Of a stretch of 64,000 bases of DNA, positions 23,380 to 30,690 are shown piece after piece. The DNA comes from Klenkia brasiliensis (GTDB taxonomy: Bacteria > Actinomycetota > Actinomycetes > Mycobacteriales > Geodermatophilaceae), in the NCBI RefSeq assembly GCF_900100695.1, contig NZ_FNCF01000007.1, positions 1 through 64,000 on the forward strand, in the 5' to 3' direction. The position numbers and the translations under genes are program-made. Numbering within the stretch: the first letter of the stretch is position 1; every line of letters begins with the position of its first letter. Under the pieces are notes generated by a model. It had not been told where the DNA came from and did no database searches. It saw only the letters and a program-made list of their open reading frames with translations.

Positions 23380-24830
23380 TGGATCTGGGACAGCGGGTCG
23401 GACTTCTTGCCCAGCGCCCACACCGCCAGCACGACGGCCGACAGGGGGGAGATGTCCACGTGCCCGTCGCGGACCAGCCGGCGGGTCGTGCGCCCTTGCT
23501 TCCAGCGGGACTCGGCGACCGAGACGTTCAGCGCGGCCTCGCCGAGGTGGGCGATCGTGCCGGCGTCGACGTGGTCGGAGAACGACGCCTCGGCCTGCCC
23601 CTGCTGCTCCTCGGACGGGTGCTCGGCGTCGGTGAGGATGTTCCGGGACGCGGTGTCGGTGGCGAACCGGCCCGGCAGCAGGCGGCCGAGCAGCGCGGCC
23701 CGCTCGCCGACCCAGGCCTGCCCTCGGCGGTAGTCCGGCCGGGCGCGGTTTTTCTCGTCCTTGTAGCTGGTCAGGGTGACGCAGATCCGGCCGTCGGCCA
23801 GCCGCCAGGCGGCGCCGATCGCCGTCCACGACCGGTCAGGTGCGGTGGCCACGCCGTAGCCGATGGCGCCCCGGCGGGTGGGCTTGCCCTGCAGGCGCAG
23901 GGTCTCCCACCGCTCGCTGTTGATCGCCGAGCCCGACCCGGCGGCCGGGTCCTCCCACCAGGACAGGAACTCGCGGGCGAACTCCAGCGGGGCGGCGGCC
24001 AGCTTGGACCGCTGCTTGCGCATCGACTCCACGGGTACGCGGCCCGACCGCAGGCCCGGGTTCGCCCGCAGCCACAGCGCCTCGTCGTTGAGCGCGCACC
24101 CGGGGTCGTCGAGCTCGTGCAGGCAGGCGTCGCCGTCGGCGCACGGGGTGACCGGTGCGCCGTGCTCGATGTAGGCCAGGTCGCGGTCGCCGCCGGCGCG
24201 GCCGCGCTTGCGCAGGCCGCGCAGCGCGCCGGACTGCAGCAGGCCGGCCGAGGCGGCGTAGCGGATCTGGGCGTCGGGGATCGTGACCAGCGTCGGCACC
24301 AGCGCGCCGAGGTCGCCGGGCTGGACGTACATGGCCTCGTCGAGGGTCAGCCGCGGGGTGGTGAACCCACGGCCCGAGGACCCCGACCGGGCGTGGAACT
24401 CGATCGCCCGTTCCCCGTCGTCGACCAGCACGGCCTCCTCGCCGTGGGAGTCGCGGAAGGTGGCTCGGGCCGCGTAGTCGGGGTGGGCCTTGATCCGCCG
24501 CTTCATGTCCAGGAAGGACTTCCGGGCGGTCTTGAACTCGTGGGCGGTCCAGACGTGCAGGGGGTGCTCCAGGACGAACACGTCGGTGATCGCCATGACG
24601 ATGAGGTTCGCGGACTTCCCGGTGGTCTGGCGGGGGCCGACGACGCAGTACTCGCCGCAGACCGGGATGGCCCGGTCGTCCTCGGCGGCCATCGCGTCCA
24701 GGCCCCACCGCTGGTCGGGGTCGAGGTTGGGGAACCCCATGTCGATGGCCACCTGGTTGGCCAGGTCGCCGTTCGTGTGCTCCCACTCGGGGGCGGTCCG
24801 GTACAGCGGACCCTCGGTCCGCGCGGTCAC
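23376..24830 (-). CDS. terL: Large terminase subunit
   Basis: A 484-residue packaging motor. The ATPase domain has an early EWEHTNGDLANQVAIDMGFPNLDPDQRWGLDAM, a Walker A-like VVGPRQTTGKSANLIVMA, FKTARKSFLDMKRRI, and the Walker B/coupling region TPRLTLDEAMYVQPGDLG. The nuclease domain includes APDRSWTAIGAAWRLADGRICVTL and late HLGEAALNVSVAESRWKQGRT. It cuts concatemers and drives DNA into the head. It overlaps the small subunit gene by four bases. The order HNH, small, large, portal is typical of cos phages. Confidence 0.9.
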   Translation of the reverse strand: MTARTEGPLYRTAPEWEHTNGDLANQVAIDMGFPNLDPDQRWGLDAMAAEDDRAIPVCGEYCVVGPRQTTGKSANLIVMAITDVFVLEHPLHVWTAHEFKTARKSFLDMKRRIKAHPDYAARATFRDSHGEEAVLVDDGERAIEFHARSGSSGRGFTTPRLTLDEAMYVQPGDLGALVPTLVTIPDAQIRYAASAGLLQSGALRGLRKRGRAGGDRDLAYIEHGAPVTPCADGDACLHELDDPGCALNDEALWLRANPGLRSGRVPVESMRKQRSKLAAAPLEFAREFLSWWEDPAAGSGSAINSERWETLRLQGKPTRRGAIGYGVATAPDRSWTAIGAAWRLADGRICVTLTSYKDEKNRARPDYRRGQAWVGERAALLGRLLPGRFATDTASRNILTDAEHPSEEQQGQAEASFSDHVDAGTIAHLGEAALNVSVAESRWKQGRTTRRLVRDGHVDISPLSAVVLAVWALGKKSDPLSQIQ

Positions 24831-25258
24831 CCGCGGCCGGCCTGCCGCTGCGCGCGTCGCTCGGCGATCTCGTCGCGGTACCCGGCCGGGGCCGACTTCG
24901 CGGTGCCGACGCCAGCCAGCGCCAGCTGCATGGCCTCGCGGTAGGCCCGGTGCAGCCCGGCGTAGGCCGAGCCGGTGTCGACGAACGCCCGCTCGATCCG
25001 GCCGGCCAGGTCCAGCGCGGCCTGCCCGCGCCAGTCGTCCAGGCGCTCGGCGTCCTGCAGGGTCTTGCGGCAGAGCTCGACCATCCGGGACGCCTGCTCG
25101 GCAGTCGCCGGGGTGGACACCGCCTCGGTCGGCACGCTCGGCGCGGTGTCCTTCGCCCGGTTCGCGCGCGACCTGCAGGTGTTCCCGCAGAACCGCTTCC
25201 GGGGGGAGGCGTCCTGCGGGAGCTCCGTGCCGCACGACGCGCAGTGACGGGCAGGCAC
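24827..25258 (-). CDS. terS: Probable small terminase subunit with N-terminal zinc finger
   Basis: A 143-residue protein. The N-terminus has a CASCG/FCGNTC four-cysteine finger embedded in basic sequence, then a helical part (SRMVELCRKTLQDAERLDDWRG, AYAGLHRAYREAMQLALAGV) and a basic end. Position just before terL and the DNA-binding finger support a role in recognising the packaging site. The family varies much, so the call rests largely on context. A 16-bp palindrome lies 15-30 bases upstream of its start. Confidence 0.72.
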   Translation of the reverse strand: MPARHCASCGTELPQDASPRKRFCGNTCRSRANRAKDTAPSVPTEAVSTPATAEQASRMVELCRKTLQDAERLDDWRGQAALDLAGRIERAFVDTGSAYAGLHRAYREAMQLALAGVGTAKSAPAGYRDEIAERRAQRQAGRG

Positions 25259-25272
25259 CGTTCACCTCCACC

Positions 25273-25288
25273 GTTGCAACGTTGCAAC
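25273..25288. promoter_or_regulatory. 16-bp perfect palindrome upstream of terS
   Basis: GTTGCAAC occurs twice in direct succession and each copy is itself palindromic, giving a perfect 16-bp dyad. It lies in the 144-base stretch between the HNH and small terminase genes, which also holds an AT-richer patch (25333-25350). It could be an operator for late genes or a binding element of the packaging site. Confidence 0.5.
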
Positions 25289-25402
25289 GCTCGTGCGGGG
25301 AGAGGAAACGGACAGTGGCGGGTCCTGCGCTGCATGATCATCTAAAGAACGAAGGGCCGTTGACCTGCACGTTCGTCCATGACAAGCGCGTCGTCGCCGA
25401 GG

Positions 25403-25705
25403 TCAGCCCCAGTCGAGCCGGGTGGCCTCGGCCTCGGTCTGCTTGGCCCTCGCGTAGCGCGCCGCCTCGCTGAGGTTGCACGCTGCGTGACCCAGGCCGA
25501 GTACCTGGCCGGTCTCCCGGTCGTGGCAGAGGTGCAGCTTGCTGCCCATCGCCACCGTGATCCGGCGACTGCTGGCCCGGCAGATCCGCTCGGCGCAGCG
25601 ACCGACGCCGCCCGCCTCGCGCAGCGCCTGCATGTGCTGGGCCCTGGTCTGGGCGTGGGCCCGGCCGTACTTCTCCGACCGAGGCCGGGTGGTCGACCAG
25701 CTCAC
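25403..25705 (-). CDS. HNH-type endonuclease of the packaging module
   Basis: A 100-residue protein. CAERICRASSRRIT and KLHLCHDRETG are followed by VLGLGHAACNLSEAARYARAKQ, the pattern of the treble-clef HNH proteins encoded beside terminase genes of actinophages. These nucleases assist the large terminase in cleaving at cos. It overlaps the small gene upstream by four bases. One expected zinc-ligand pair is less regular than in classical HNH proteins, so activity is not certain. Confidence 0.72.
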   Translation of the reverse strand: MSWSTTRPRSEKYGRAHAQTRAQHMQALREAGGVGRCAERICRASSRRITVAMGSKLHLCHDRETGQVLGLGHAACNLSEAARYARAKQTEAEATRLDWG

Positions 25706-25923
25706 AGCCGGACGACCAGCCCCCCGGTGGTGGAGGTGCCGCCGGTGGTGCCCGTCGTCCCGGTCTGGGTGGACTGCGCGTTGATGTTGGCGACCGCGTG
25801 TGCGGTGCACATCGACGTGCCCGACACCCAGGTGGTGGCGTGCTCGAACACGCCGGACACCAGGTGCGGGGCGCACCAACCGGCCGGGTCCATCGGCTGC
25901 GGCAGGGGCTGGGTCATGGTCAC
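25702..25923 (-). CDS. Small cysteine-containing phage protein
   Basis: A 73-residue protein starting TMTQPLPQPMDPAGWCAPHLVSG, with later TSMCTAHAVANIN and a Thr/Gly-rich end (GTTGTTGGTSTTGG). Cysteines and histidines (WCAPH, MCTAH) could bind a metal. It overlaps the HNH gene by four bases. No family recognised. Confidence 0.5.
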   Translation of the reverse strand: MTMTQPLPQPMDPAGWCAPHLVSGVFEHATTWVSGTSMCTAHAVANINAQSTQTGTTGTTGGTSTTGGLVVRL

Positions 25924-25980
25924 CGCCTCGGGCTACTTCCTCCGGGCATGGCTGACCGCCACGGGTCGGAAGGTACACGG

Positions 25981-26022
25981 CGGGGACCCGAGCACGCCAG
26001 CACCTGGGCGCCCGGGTCCCCG
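25981..26022. terminator. Hairpin terminator between early and packaging genes
   Basis: CGGGGACCCG (25981-25990) pairs perfectly with CGGGTCCCCG (26013-26022). It lies five bases after the stop of the last early gene on the minus strand and before the HNH/terminase block, a natural border between the early and late transcripts. Confidence 0.7.
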
Positions 26023-26026
26023 GCTG

Positions 26027-26290
26027 TCAGACGAAGTGGGCCGAGCCCCGCGCCCGCTTCGGCTCCTGCTTGGTCGGCTGCACGTTGAAGGCCAGCTTCA
26101 CCCGGTGCGCGGGGTAGACGTTGGCCGAGCCCTCTCCGTCCTCCTCCTTCACCTCGACGTACACCCACCCGTCGGCGAAGCACACCTCGACGTCCTGGTA
26201 GCTGCCGGGGCCGCCGCTGGCGCCGGGGGAGTCGATGATCAGGCGGCCGACCTTGACGATGGGACCGGGGGCGATCTCGTTGAGCTTCAT
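26027..26290 (-). CDS. Hypothetical phage protein, beta-rich
   Basis: An 87-residue protein starting MKLNEIAPGPIVKVGRLIIDSPGA, with DVEVCFADGWVYVEVKEED and VYPAHRVKLAFNV, and ending basic. It looks like a small beta-barrel. It is the last gene of the early transcript, before a hairpin terminator. Function unknown. Confidence 0.6.
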   Translation of the reverse strand: MKLNEIAPGPIVKVGRLIIDSPGASGGPGSYQDVEVCFADGWVYVEVKEEDGEGSANVYPAHRVKLAFNVQPTKQEPKRARGSAHFV

Positions 26291-26324
26291 CCTCGGCACG
26301 GTACCGAGTCGCGTTCGTGCCGGA

Positions 26325-26996
26325 TCAGCGGTGCTGGCCGCACGCCCGGCAGACGACGTCGACCAGCTGGCCGTCGCGGAAGGTGGCCAGCAGGGCGGGG
26401 TCCCGGTAGGTGCCGTCGTCCTCCTGGCGCACCACCACGCCGATGCCGCAGTGCGGGCAGGTGGTGTCGCGGACGGGCAGCCGGACGGTCGCGTGCTCGT
26501 GCACCTCGAGCGCCAGCGCGGTCTCGGCCTGGGCCACCCACCGGTAGTAGACGTCGGCCCACTCGTGCACGACGTGCTGCGGGGTGGTGCCCGTGGCCAG
26601 GTGCGCGGCCAGCGCGCGGAGGTTGGCCGGAGTGTCAAGGGTGCGCCGGCCGTACCCGTCGTCGTCCTCGCGCCTGGGCTGGATGCCCGAGTGCACCAGG
26701 GCCCGGGAGACCTGCTTGGCGATGTCGTCCATCAGCGAGGCCATGCCGACGTCGATCGGGGCGCGGGACCCGGCCGACGACCGACCGCCACCGCCGCCGG
26801 TGTCGTCGGAGGCCAGGGCCTCCCGCATCTGCGACCAGAGGCAGGGGACCTCGACGTACTCCACGCCGATCACCCGCCGGTCCTCCAGCGACCGCTCGAC
26901 GCGCTGCTTGGTATCGCGGGTCAGTCGGTCCACCGAGGACCACAGGCTGCGGGTGTCGATGTAGGGGTCTGGGCCGGCGGGGTGCGTGGTGGTCAC
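26325..26996 (-). CDS. Phage protein with C-terminal zinc ribbon
   Basis: A 223-residue protein. The middle is mainly helical (RSLWSSVDRLTRDTKQRVERSLEDRR, LMDDIAKQVSRALVHSG, LRALAAHLATGTTPQHVVHEWADVYYRW). The C-terminus carries two CxxC pairs, CPHCG and CRACG, which would form a zinc ribbon. It overlaps the HNH-domain gene by four bases and is part of the early region. A role in DNA replication or transcription is plausible but not shown. Confidence 0.6.
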   Translation of the reverse strand: MTTTHPAGPDPYIDTRSLWSSVDRLTRDTKQRVERSLEDRRVIGVEYVEVPCLWSQMREALASDDTGGGGGRSSAGSRAPIDVGMASLMDDIAKQVSRALVHSGIQPRREDDDGYGRRTLDTPANLRALAAHLATGTTPQHVVHEWADVYYRWVAQAETALALEVHEHATVRLPVRDTTCPHCGIGVVVRQEDDGTYRDPALLATFRDGQLVDVVCRACGQHR

Positions 26997-28180
26997 CGCT
27001 GGTCGCCTCCTGGGCGTGAGCGTCTGCGGCCCCGGCGGGAGCGGGGGGCCGTGGGTGGGGTGGTGGTGCTGTCCGTGCGGGGTGGGTCCGGGGCGAGCCG
27101 GGAGGGTGGTCCAGCCACCCGACCCGCACCCGACCCGGACCCGACCCGACCCGGCCCTGCACCCCCGGACCGATCGGTGACCGATCGGTCGGCCGTCGGT
27201 CGGTCGGGGGCGTCGTGCTGTGTTGCTCCCGCCGGCGGCGCTACACCGGGCTGGGTGCCCGGGTGCGGGGTGCTGGTCGGGGACGGCGGCGCGACACCCG
27301 GCTGGTTGCCGGGGTGCGCTCTGCCGTCGGGCCCGTCGGGGGTCGCGACACCGGCCGTGGCCGGGTGCTGGTCGTCCGACGGGGTGGTGGGACCGTTCGC
27401 GACACCGGCCGTCGCCGGGTGCGTCGGGTCCGAGCCCGCGCGCGGGGCGCGGGACGTTGTGGGGGCGGTGTGGTCGGCGCGGGCGACGACGCGCGACCCG
27501 GGGGGCAGGGGGTGGCCCTGCTCGACCAGCCAGGTGGCGGTCGACTGCACGTAGATCCGCTCGGTCGGGGGCGGCAGCAGCCGGAACAGCTCGGCGAGCT
27601 GGCCGCGGGTCTCGGTGTCCTGCCACGCCTTGCCGCGGGCGCCGTTGCAGACCTTGCAGGCCACCACCAGGTCGTCGGGCGTGCGAGCTGCGTCCCCGGG
27701 GCGCAGGTGGTCGAGCTCGCGGCCGCGCGGGGAGCGGTTGTCGTTGGGCTGGACGACGCGGCCGCACCAGCGGCAGGCGTCGCCGTCGCGCAGCAGGACG
27801 GCGGCCTTGAGACGCGGGTCTCCGGTGTCCTGGCGGCGCTTCTTCTCCCAGTCGATCTCGGTGCGCAACCGGATGTGGATCAGCTCTGGGCGGTCGTCCA
27901 CGATCTTGTAGGTGCGGTGCCGACCGGTGCCGGCGGTGTGCACGAGCAGCCCGGCCCGGTGCAGCCGACGGATCAGGTCGGGCGCCTCGGTGCCGCCGGC
28001 CAGGTGCATGAACCCGGGCGCGACGTCGTAGGTGCCCTCGGCGGCGCACAGGGTGGCCAGGTCGAGGAACACGCCCCACGCGGCCCGCGCGACCAGTGGG
28101 TTGGCCGGGTCGTGGAGCGCCAGGCGCAGTGGGTGGATCGTGGAGGTGTCGCCGATCCGGAGCCAGGCCACGGGGGGCAC
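26993..28180 (-). CDS. Winged-helix plus HNH protein with repetitive disordered tail
   Basis: A 395-residue protein with three parts. Residues 1-115 look like a winged helix (WLRIGDTSTIHPLRLAL, FMHLAGGTEAPDLIRRLHRAGLLV). Residues 125-190 form an HNH domain: CRWCG, RELDHLRPGDAARTPDDLVVACKVCNGARGKAW. The last 165 residues are low complexity, with paired repeats HPATAGVA and HPGxQPGVAPP, ending in arginine-rich sequence. GAGGAG stands just before GTG 28180. The N-terminal part recalls phage replication proteins. The fused nuclease may act in DNA processing. Confidence 0.7.
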   Translation of the reverse strand: MPPVAWLRIGDTSTIHPLRLALHDPANPLVARAAWGVFLDLATLCAAEGTYDVAPGFMHLAGGTEAPDLIRRLHRAGLLVHTAGTGRHRTYKIVDDRPELIHIRLRTEIDWEKKRRQDTGDPRLKAAVLLRDGDACRWCGRVVQPNDNRSPRGRELDHLRPGDAARTPDDLVVACKVCNGARGKAWQDTETRGQLAELFRLLPPPTERIYVQSTATWLVEQGHPLPPGSRVVARADHTAPTTSRAPRAGSDPTHPATAGVANGPTTPSDDQHPATAGVATPDGPDGRAHPGNQPGVAPPSPTSTPHPGTQPGVAPPAGATQHDAPDRPTADRSVTDRSGGAGPGRVGSGSGAGRVAGPPSRLAPDPPRTDSTTTPPTAPRSRRGRRRSRPGGDQR

Positions 28181-28189
28181 CTCCTCTCG

Positions 28190-28456
28190 TCATGGGGTAG
28201 TGCGGATCAGCGGGGTTGGGCGGGGGTCGCCGCGGGCGACGCGGCCTGTGTGGGCGTCCACCCAGATGTGGCCGGCGCGCGAGTCGGGAAGGTTGACCCG
28301 GCGCAGTAGCTGGCCGGTGACGCCCGGGGGCGGGGGCGGCGTCGGCGGGGGTGGGCGGAACAGCGAGGTGAACCGCTCCCGCTGCTCGCGGTCCCGCTGG
28401 CGCCGGACGCCGTCCCGCAGATCGCGGTTCATCGTGTCCAGCCACGACTCGGTCAC
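28190..28456 (-). CDS. Hypothetical early phage protein, proline-rich centre
   Basis: An 88-residue protein: a basic helix (DTMNRDLRDGVRRQRDREQRERFTSLF), a proline run, then QLLRRVNLPDSRAGHIWVDAHTGRVARGDP. Start GTG 28456. It is divergent from the small plus-strand gene at 28478. No family recognised. Confidence 0.5.
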   Translation of the reverse strand: MTESWLDTMNRDLRDGVRRQRDREQRERFTSLFRPPPPTPPPPPGVTGQLLRRVNLPDSRAGHIWVDAHTGRVARGDPRPTPLIRTTP

Positions 28457-28477
28457 GGCGCACCTACTGTCGAACGC

Positions 28478-28714
28478 ATGTCCGAACCGCTGCCGCTGGC
28501 CCAGGTCGGCCCGTTCGATCCGCCCCGGCCAGTGTGGGTGCGGCAGCCGCCCCGCGGGCGGCAGCGCGAGGCGATGGGCGTCGAGGGGTGGCTGCACTCC
28601 TGGCAGCGGGTGCACGAGTGGGGCGAGTGGGGGTGGCGGGCCGAGGTGTCCGACTTCGACCCGACCACCACCAGGCTGGTGCCGGCCAGCAGCGTGCTGC
28701 CGCGCGAGGCGTAG
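28478..28714 (+). CDS. Possible small Trp-rich protein on the opposite strand
   Basis: A 78-residue frame starting MSEPLPLAQVGPFDPP, with GWLHSWQRVHEWGEWGWRAEVSDFD and ending VPASSVLPREA. It runs against all neighbours of the lytic operon. The minus-strand genes leave exactly this interval free, and the sequence reads like a protein and not like a shadow frame, so I think it is real. No strong ribosome binding site. Function unknown. Confidence 0.45.
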   Translation: MSEPLPLAQVGPFDPPRPVWVRQPPRGRQREAMGVEGWLHSWQRVHEWGEWGWRAEVSDFDPTTTRLVPASSVLPREA

Positions 28715-28724
28715 GCCGCCCGGC

Positions 28725-28913
28725 TCACGACAGTCCAGCCAGGGCGACCAGCACCTGCGCGCGGGTGACCAGCAGCGGGGCCAGCTTGCTGTTGCCCATC
28801 GGGTCGACCAGCAGGTGCGGGTCGCACCCCACCCGGCTGGCCGACGCCCGCACCTCGGCCTCGGCCCGGGCCAGCTCCACCAGGACGGCCTCGAGCTCCT
28901 CCCGCAGCGTCAC
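28725..28913 (-). CDS. Small helical early phage protein
   Basis: A 62-residue protein: MTLREELEAVLVELARAEAEVRAS, then a loop with GCDPHLLVDPMGN and a helix LLVTRAQVLVALAGLS. It overlaps the preceding gene by four bases. Function unknown. Confidence 0.5.
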   Translation of the reverse strand: MTLREELEAVLVELARAEAEVRASASRVGCDPHLLVDPMGNSKLAPLLVTRAQVLVALAGLS

Positions 28914-29152
28914 GTGAGCGGCGTCCTGGCCATCGCCTCGACGTAGGCGGCGCGGGCGGTGTCCAGCTGCTCCTGGGACTTGCGGTGCGCCTGCTTCGCG
29001 TCGTCGAACAGGAAGGCAGCGGTCCGGTTGTCCTGCTCGGCGTCCACCAGGGCCTGCAGGGCAACGACGCGCGGGTCCTGCTTGGGGAACAGGGCCGCGA
29101 CCACCGGGTTGTGCTGCGCGTCGTACTCGGCCAGCGTCGGGTTCTCGGGCAT
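28910..29152 (-). CDS. Small coiled-coil early phage protein
   Basis: An 80-residue helical protein (PRVVALQALVDAEQDNRTAAFLFDDAKQAHRKSQEQLDTARAAYVEAMA in overlapping helices). Its start codon shares one base with the stop of the VRR-NUC gene. Size and heptads suggest an oligomer; function unknown. Confidence 0.5.
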   Translation of the reverse strand: MPENPTLAEYDAQHNPVVAALFPKQDPRVVALQALVDAEQDNRTAAFLFDDAKQAHRKSQEQLDTARAAYVEAMARTPLT

Positions 29153-29517
29153 CAGTGGTCCTCTCGGGTCGGTCGGACGGTCAGGGCGTTCTGGATCTGG
29201 CAGGTGGAGAAGTGCGCGGGCCGCCACACCCGGGCGTCGTGGCCACCGCGCTGGAGGGCGTCCAGCCACTGCTGCTGGACCTGCGACACCCGGCCGCTGG
29301 TGGTCTTGAGCTCGACGAACAGCAGCTCCCCGGTGGCCTCATGCACCAGCACCAGGTCGGGGAAGCCGGCGCCTAGGCCTCGGCGGGAGTCGTGGGTGTG
29401 GAACGCCAGCCAGCCGCGCCGGCGGGCGAGGTCGACGACTGCCTGCTGGAACTGCGCCTCGGTCATCAGGTCCCGAGCCGAGCGGGCCCGGGGGCTGGGG
29501 CGGGGGCCGGCCGTCAC
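29152..29517 (-). CDS. VRR-NUC-domain nuclease
   Basis: A 121-residue PD-(D/E)XK-type nuclease. After a disordered basic N-terminus comes TEAQFQQAVVDLARRRGWLAFH, then the catalytic pattern GAGFPDLVLVH and LLFVELKTTSGRVSQVQQQWLDAL, which gives the D...ExK triad with the downstream glutamine. Such small VRR-NUC proteins act in phage DNA recombination or junction cleavage. It overlaps the preceding gene by four bases. Confidence 0.8.
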   Translation of the reverse strand: MTAGPRPSPRARSARDLMTEAQFQQAVVDLARRRGWLAFHTHDSRRGLGAGFPDLVLVHEATGELLFVELKTTSGRVSQVQQQWLDALQRGGHDARVWRPAHFSTCQIQNALTVRPTREDH

Positions 29518-29792
29518 GACACCAGCCGCAGGCGCTCGCGGCGCGCGGCCCGCTGCTCGGCCACCAGCTGGGTGGCGTCGACCTGGGGGACGGTGTCGGC
29601 CACGGCGTCGTCGACCTGCTGGCCGGTGGGCACCGTCGGCGGCGGCACCCGGGCGGCCAGCCGGACCCGGGCCCGGTAGGCGTGCAGCGGCGACGTCGCC
29701 AGCTCGTCCACCTGGGCCAGCACGGCGCGGTGGGCGTCGTTGCGGGCCTGCACCTCGGGCGAGGGCGGGTACGGGTGCCGCGTGGTGCTCAC
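29514..29792 (-). CDS. Hypothetical early phage protein
   Basis: A 92-residue charged protein starting VSTTRHPYPPSPEVQARNDAHRAVLAQVDELATS, with a basic helical end (LVAEQRAARRERLRLVS). GTG 29792 overlaps the J-domain gene by four bases. No family recognised. Confidence 0.5.
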   Translation of the reverse strand: MSTTRHPYPPSPEVQARNDAHRAVLAQVDELATSPLHAYRARVRLAARVPPPTVPTGQQVDDAVADTVPQVDATQLVAEQRAARRERLRLVS

Positions 29793-30397
29793 GACCGCAG
29801 CCCCAGCGCCTCGGCTGCGGACTGCAGCTGGTCGAACGTGGGCCGGTGGCCGTCCGGGCTGTCGGGGTGCCAGCGCACCAGCGCGGCCCGGTAGGCGCTG
29901 CGCAGCACCGCGGGGTCGCTGCTGGCGACCACGTCGCGTCCGGACAGGTCGCGCAGCACGCGTGCGGCGTCCCGGGGCGCCGGCCCGGCGATGGCCTTGG
30001 CGAACCCGCGGTACTGCTGGCGGGCCTGCCCGATGCCGTGCCGGTCGACCGCGCGCAGCGCCTCCAGGCCGAGAGAGATCGACCGCACGTTGTGGGTCCA
30101 CCGCTCGCAGACGTCGGAGGCGAACACCAGCACGTCGCCGTCGGTGGCCACCTCCATCACCACGCCCGGGTGCCGTGGGGTGGCGTTGGCCCGCAGCCGG
30201 CCGCGCAGGGTCAGGTCGGCCGGGTCGCAGACCACGCCCAGCACGACCTCGTCCCCGCCGAGCAGCGCGACCTCGGCGGCCAGGTCGCGCAGGGTGTCGT
30301 CCCAGCTGGCCCGGAAGGTGTACGGGCCGCGGCGGCGCTCGGTCGACGGGTGGGGCCAGGCGGGCAGGGGGCGCACGGTCCACTCGAAGGCGGACAT
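29789..30397 (-). CDS. Phage protein with C-terminal J-domain-like HPD motif
   Basis: A 202-residue protein. The N-terminal 140 residues are an uncharacterised globular part (YTFRASWDDTLRDLAAEVALLGGDEVVLGVV, VCERWTHNVRSISLGLEALRAVDRHGI). The C-terminal 50 residues, DPAVLRSAYRAALVRWHPDSPDGHRPTFDQLQSAAEAL, match helices II-III of a J-domain with the HPD tripeptide. J-domains call DnaK to a target. It may recruit host Hsp70 to a phage replication complex. Confidence 0.7.
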   Translation of the reverse strand: MSAFEWTVRPLPAWPHPSTERRRGPYTFRASWDDTLRDLAAEVALLGGDEVVLGVVCDPADLTLRGRLRANATPRHPGVVMEVATDGDVLVFASDVCERWTHNVRSISLGLEALRAVDRHGIGQARQQYRGFAKAIAGPAPRDAARVLRDLSGRDVVASSDPAVLRSAYRAALVRWHPDSPDGHRPTFDQLQSAAEALGLRS

Positions 30398-30690
30398 CAG
30401 GTGCTCCTCGTCTCGGGCGGGTGGACGCCGCCCCGGTGGGCGCGGCGGTCGAGCAGGCGGCGCAGCCGGCGGACCTCGGCCGGCTCGGCGGCCTCGGCGC
30501 CGGGGTGCCGGACGGCGGCCATGAGCTGCTGCCGGTAGCGCAGGACCCCGATCCCGAACGCCTCCCAGATCGCGAGGCGCTGGCGGTCGTAGCCGGTGCC
30601 GGCCAGGGCGTGCCGGGCCGAGAACCGCAGCAGCGCGTGCTGGCGGCGGGTCAGCGGCCCGGCGTCGGGGACGGCGTGCACGGCGGTCAC
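30397..30690 (-). CDS. DUF3263-like helix-turn-helix protein
   Basis: A 97-residue helical protein: GPLTRRQHALLRFSARHALAGTGYDRQRLAIWEAFGIGVLRYRQQLMAAV, then PAEVRRLRRLLDRRAHRG. This order (LT-reQ...LxF...W, i..lFG.s..rYyq.L, VrRLrrlr.rR) matches DUF3263 proteins of actinobacteria, which look like small DNA-binding proteins. It overlaps neighbours by four bases and one base. Confidence 0.7.
   Translation of the reverse strand: MTAVHAVPDAGPLTRRQHALLRFSARHALAGTGYDRQRLAIWEAFGIGVLRYRQQLMAAVRHPGAEAAEPAEVRRLRRLLDRRAHRGGVHPPETRST

Noticed and set aside
27240-27450. Repeats that could suggest a CRISPR array
   Set aside because: The repeats are imperfect, closely spaced and in frame inside the HNH protein tail. 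There are no regular spacers and no cas genes in the window.
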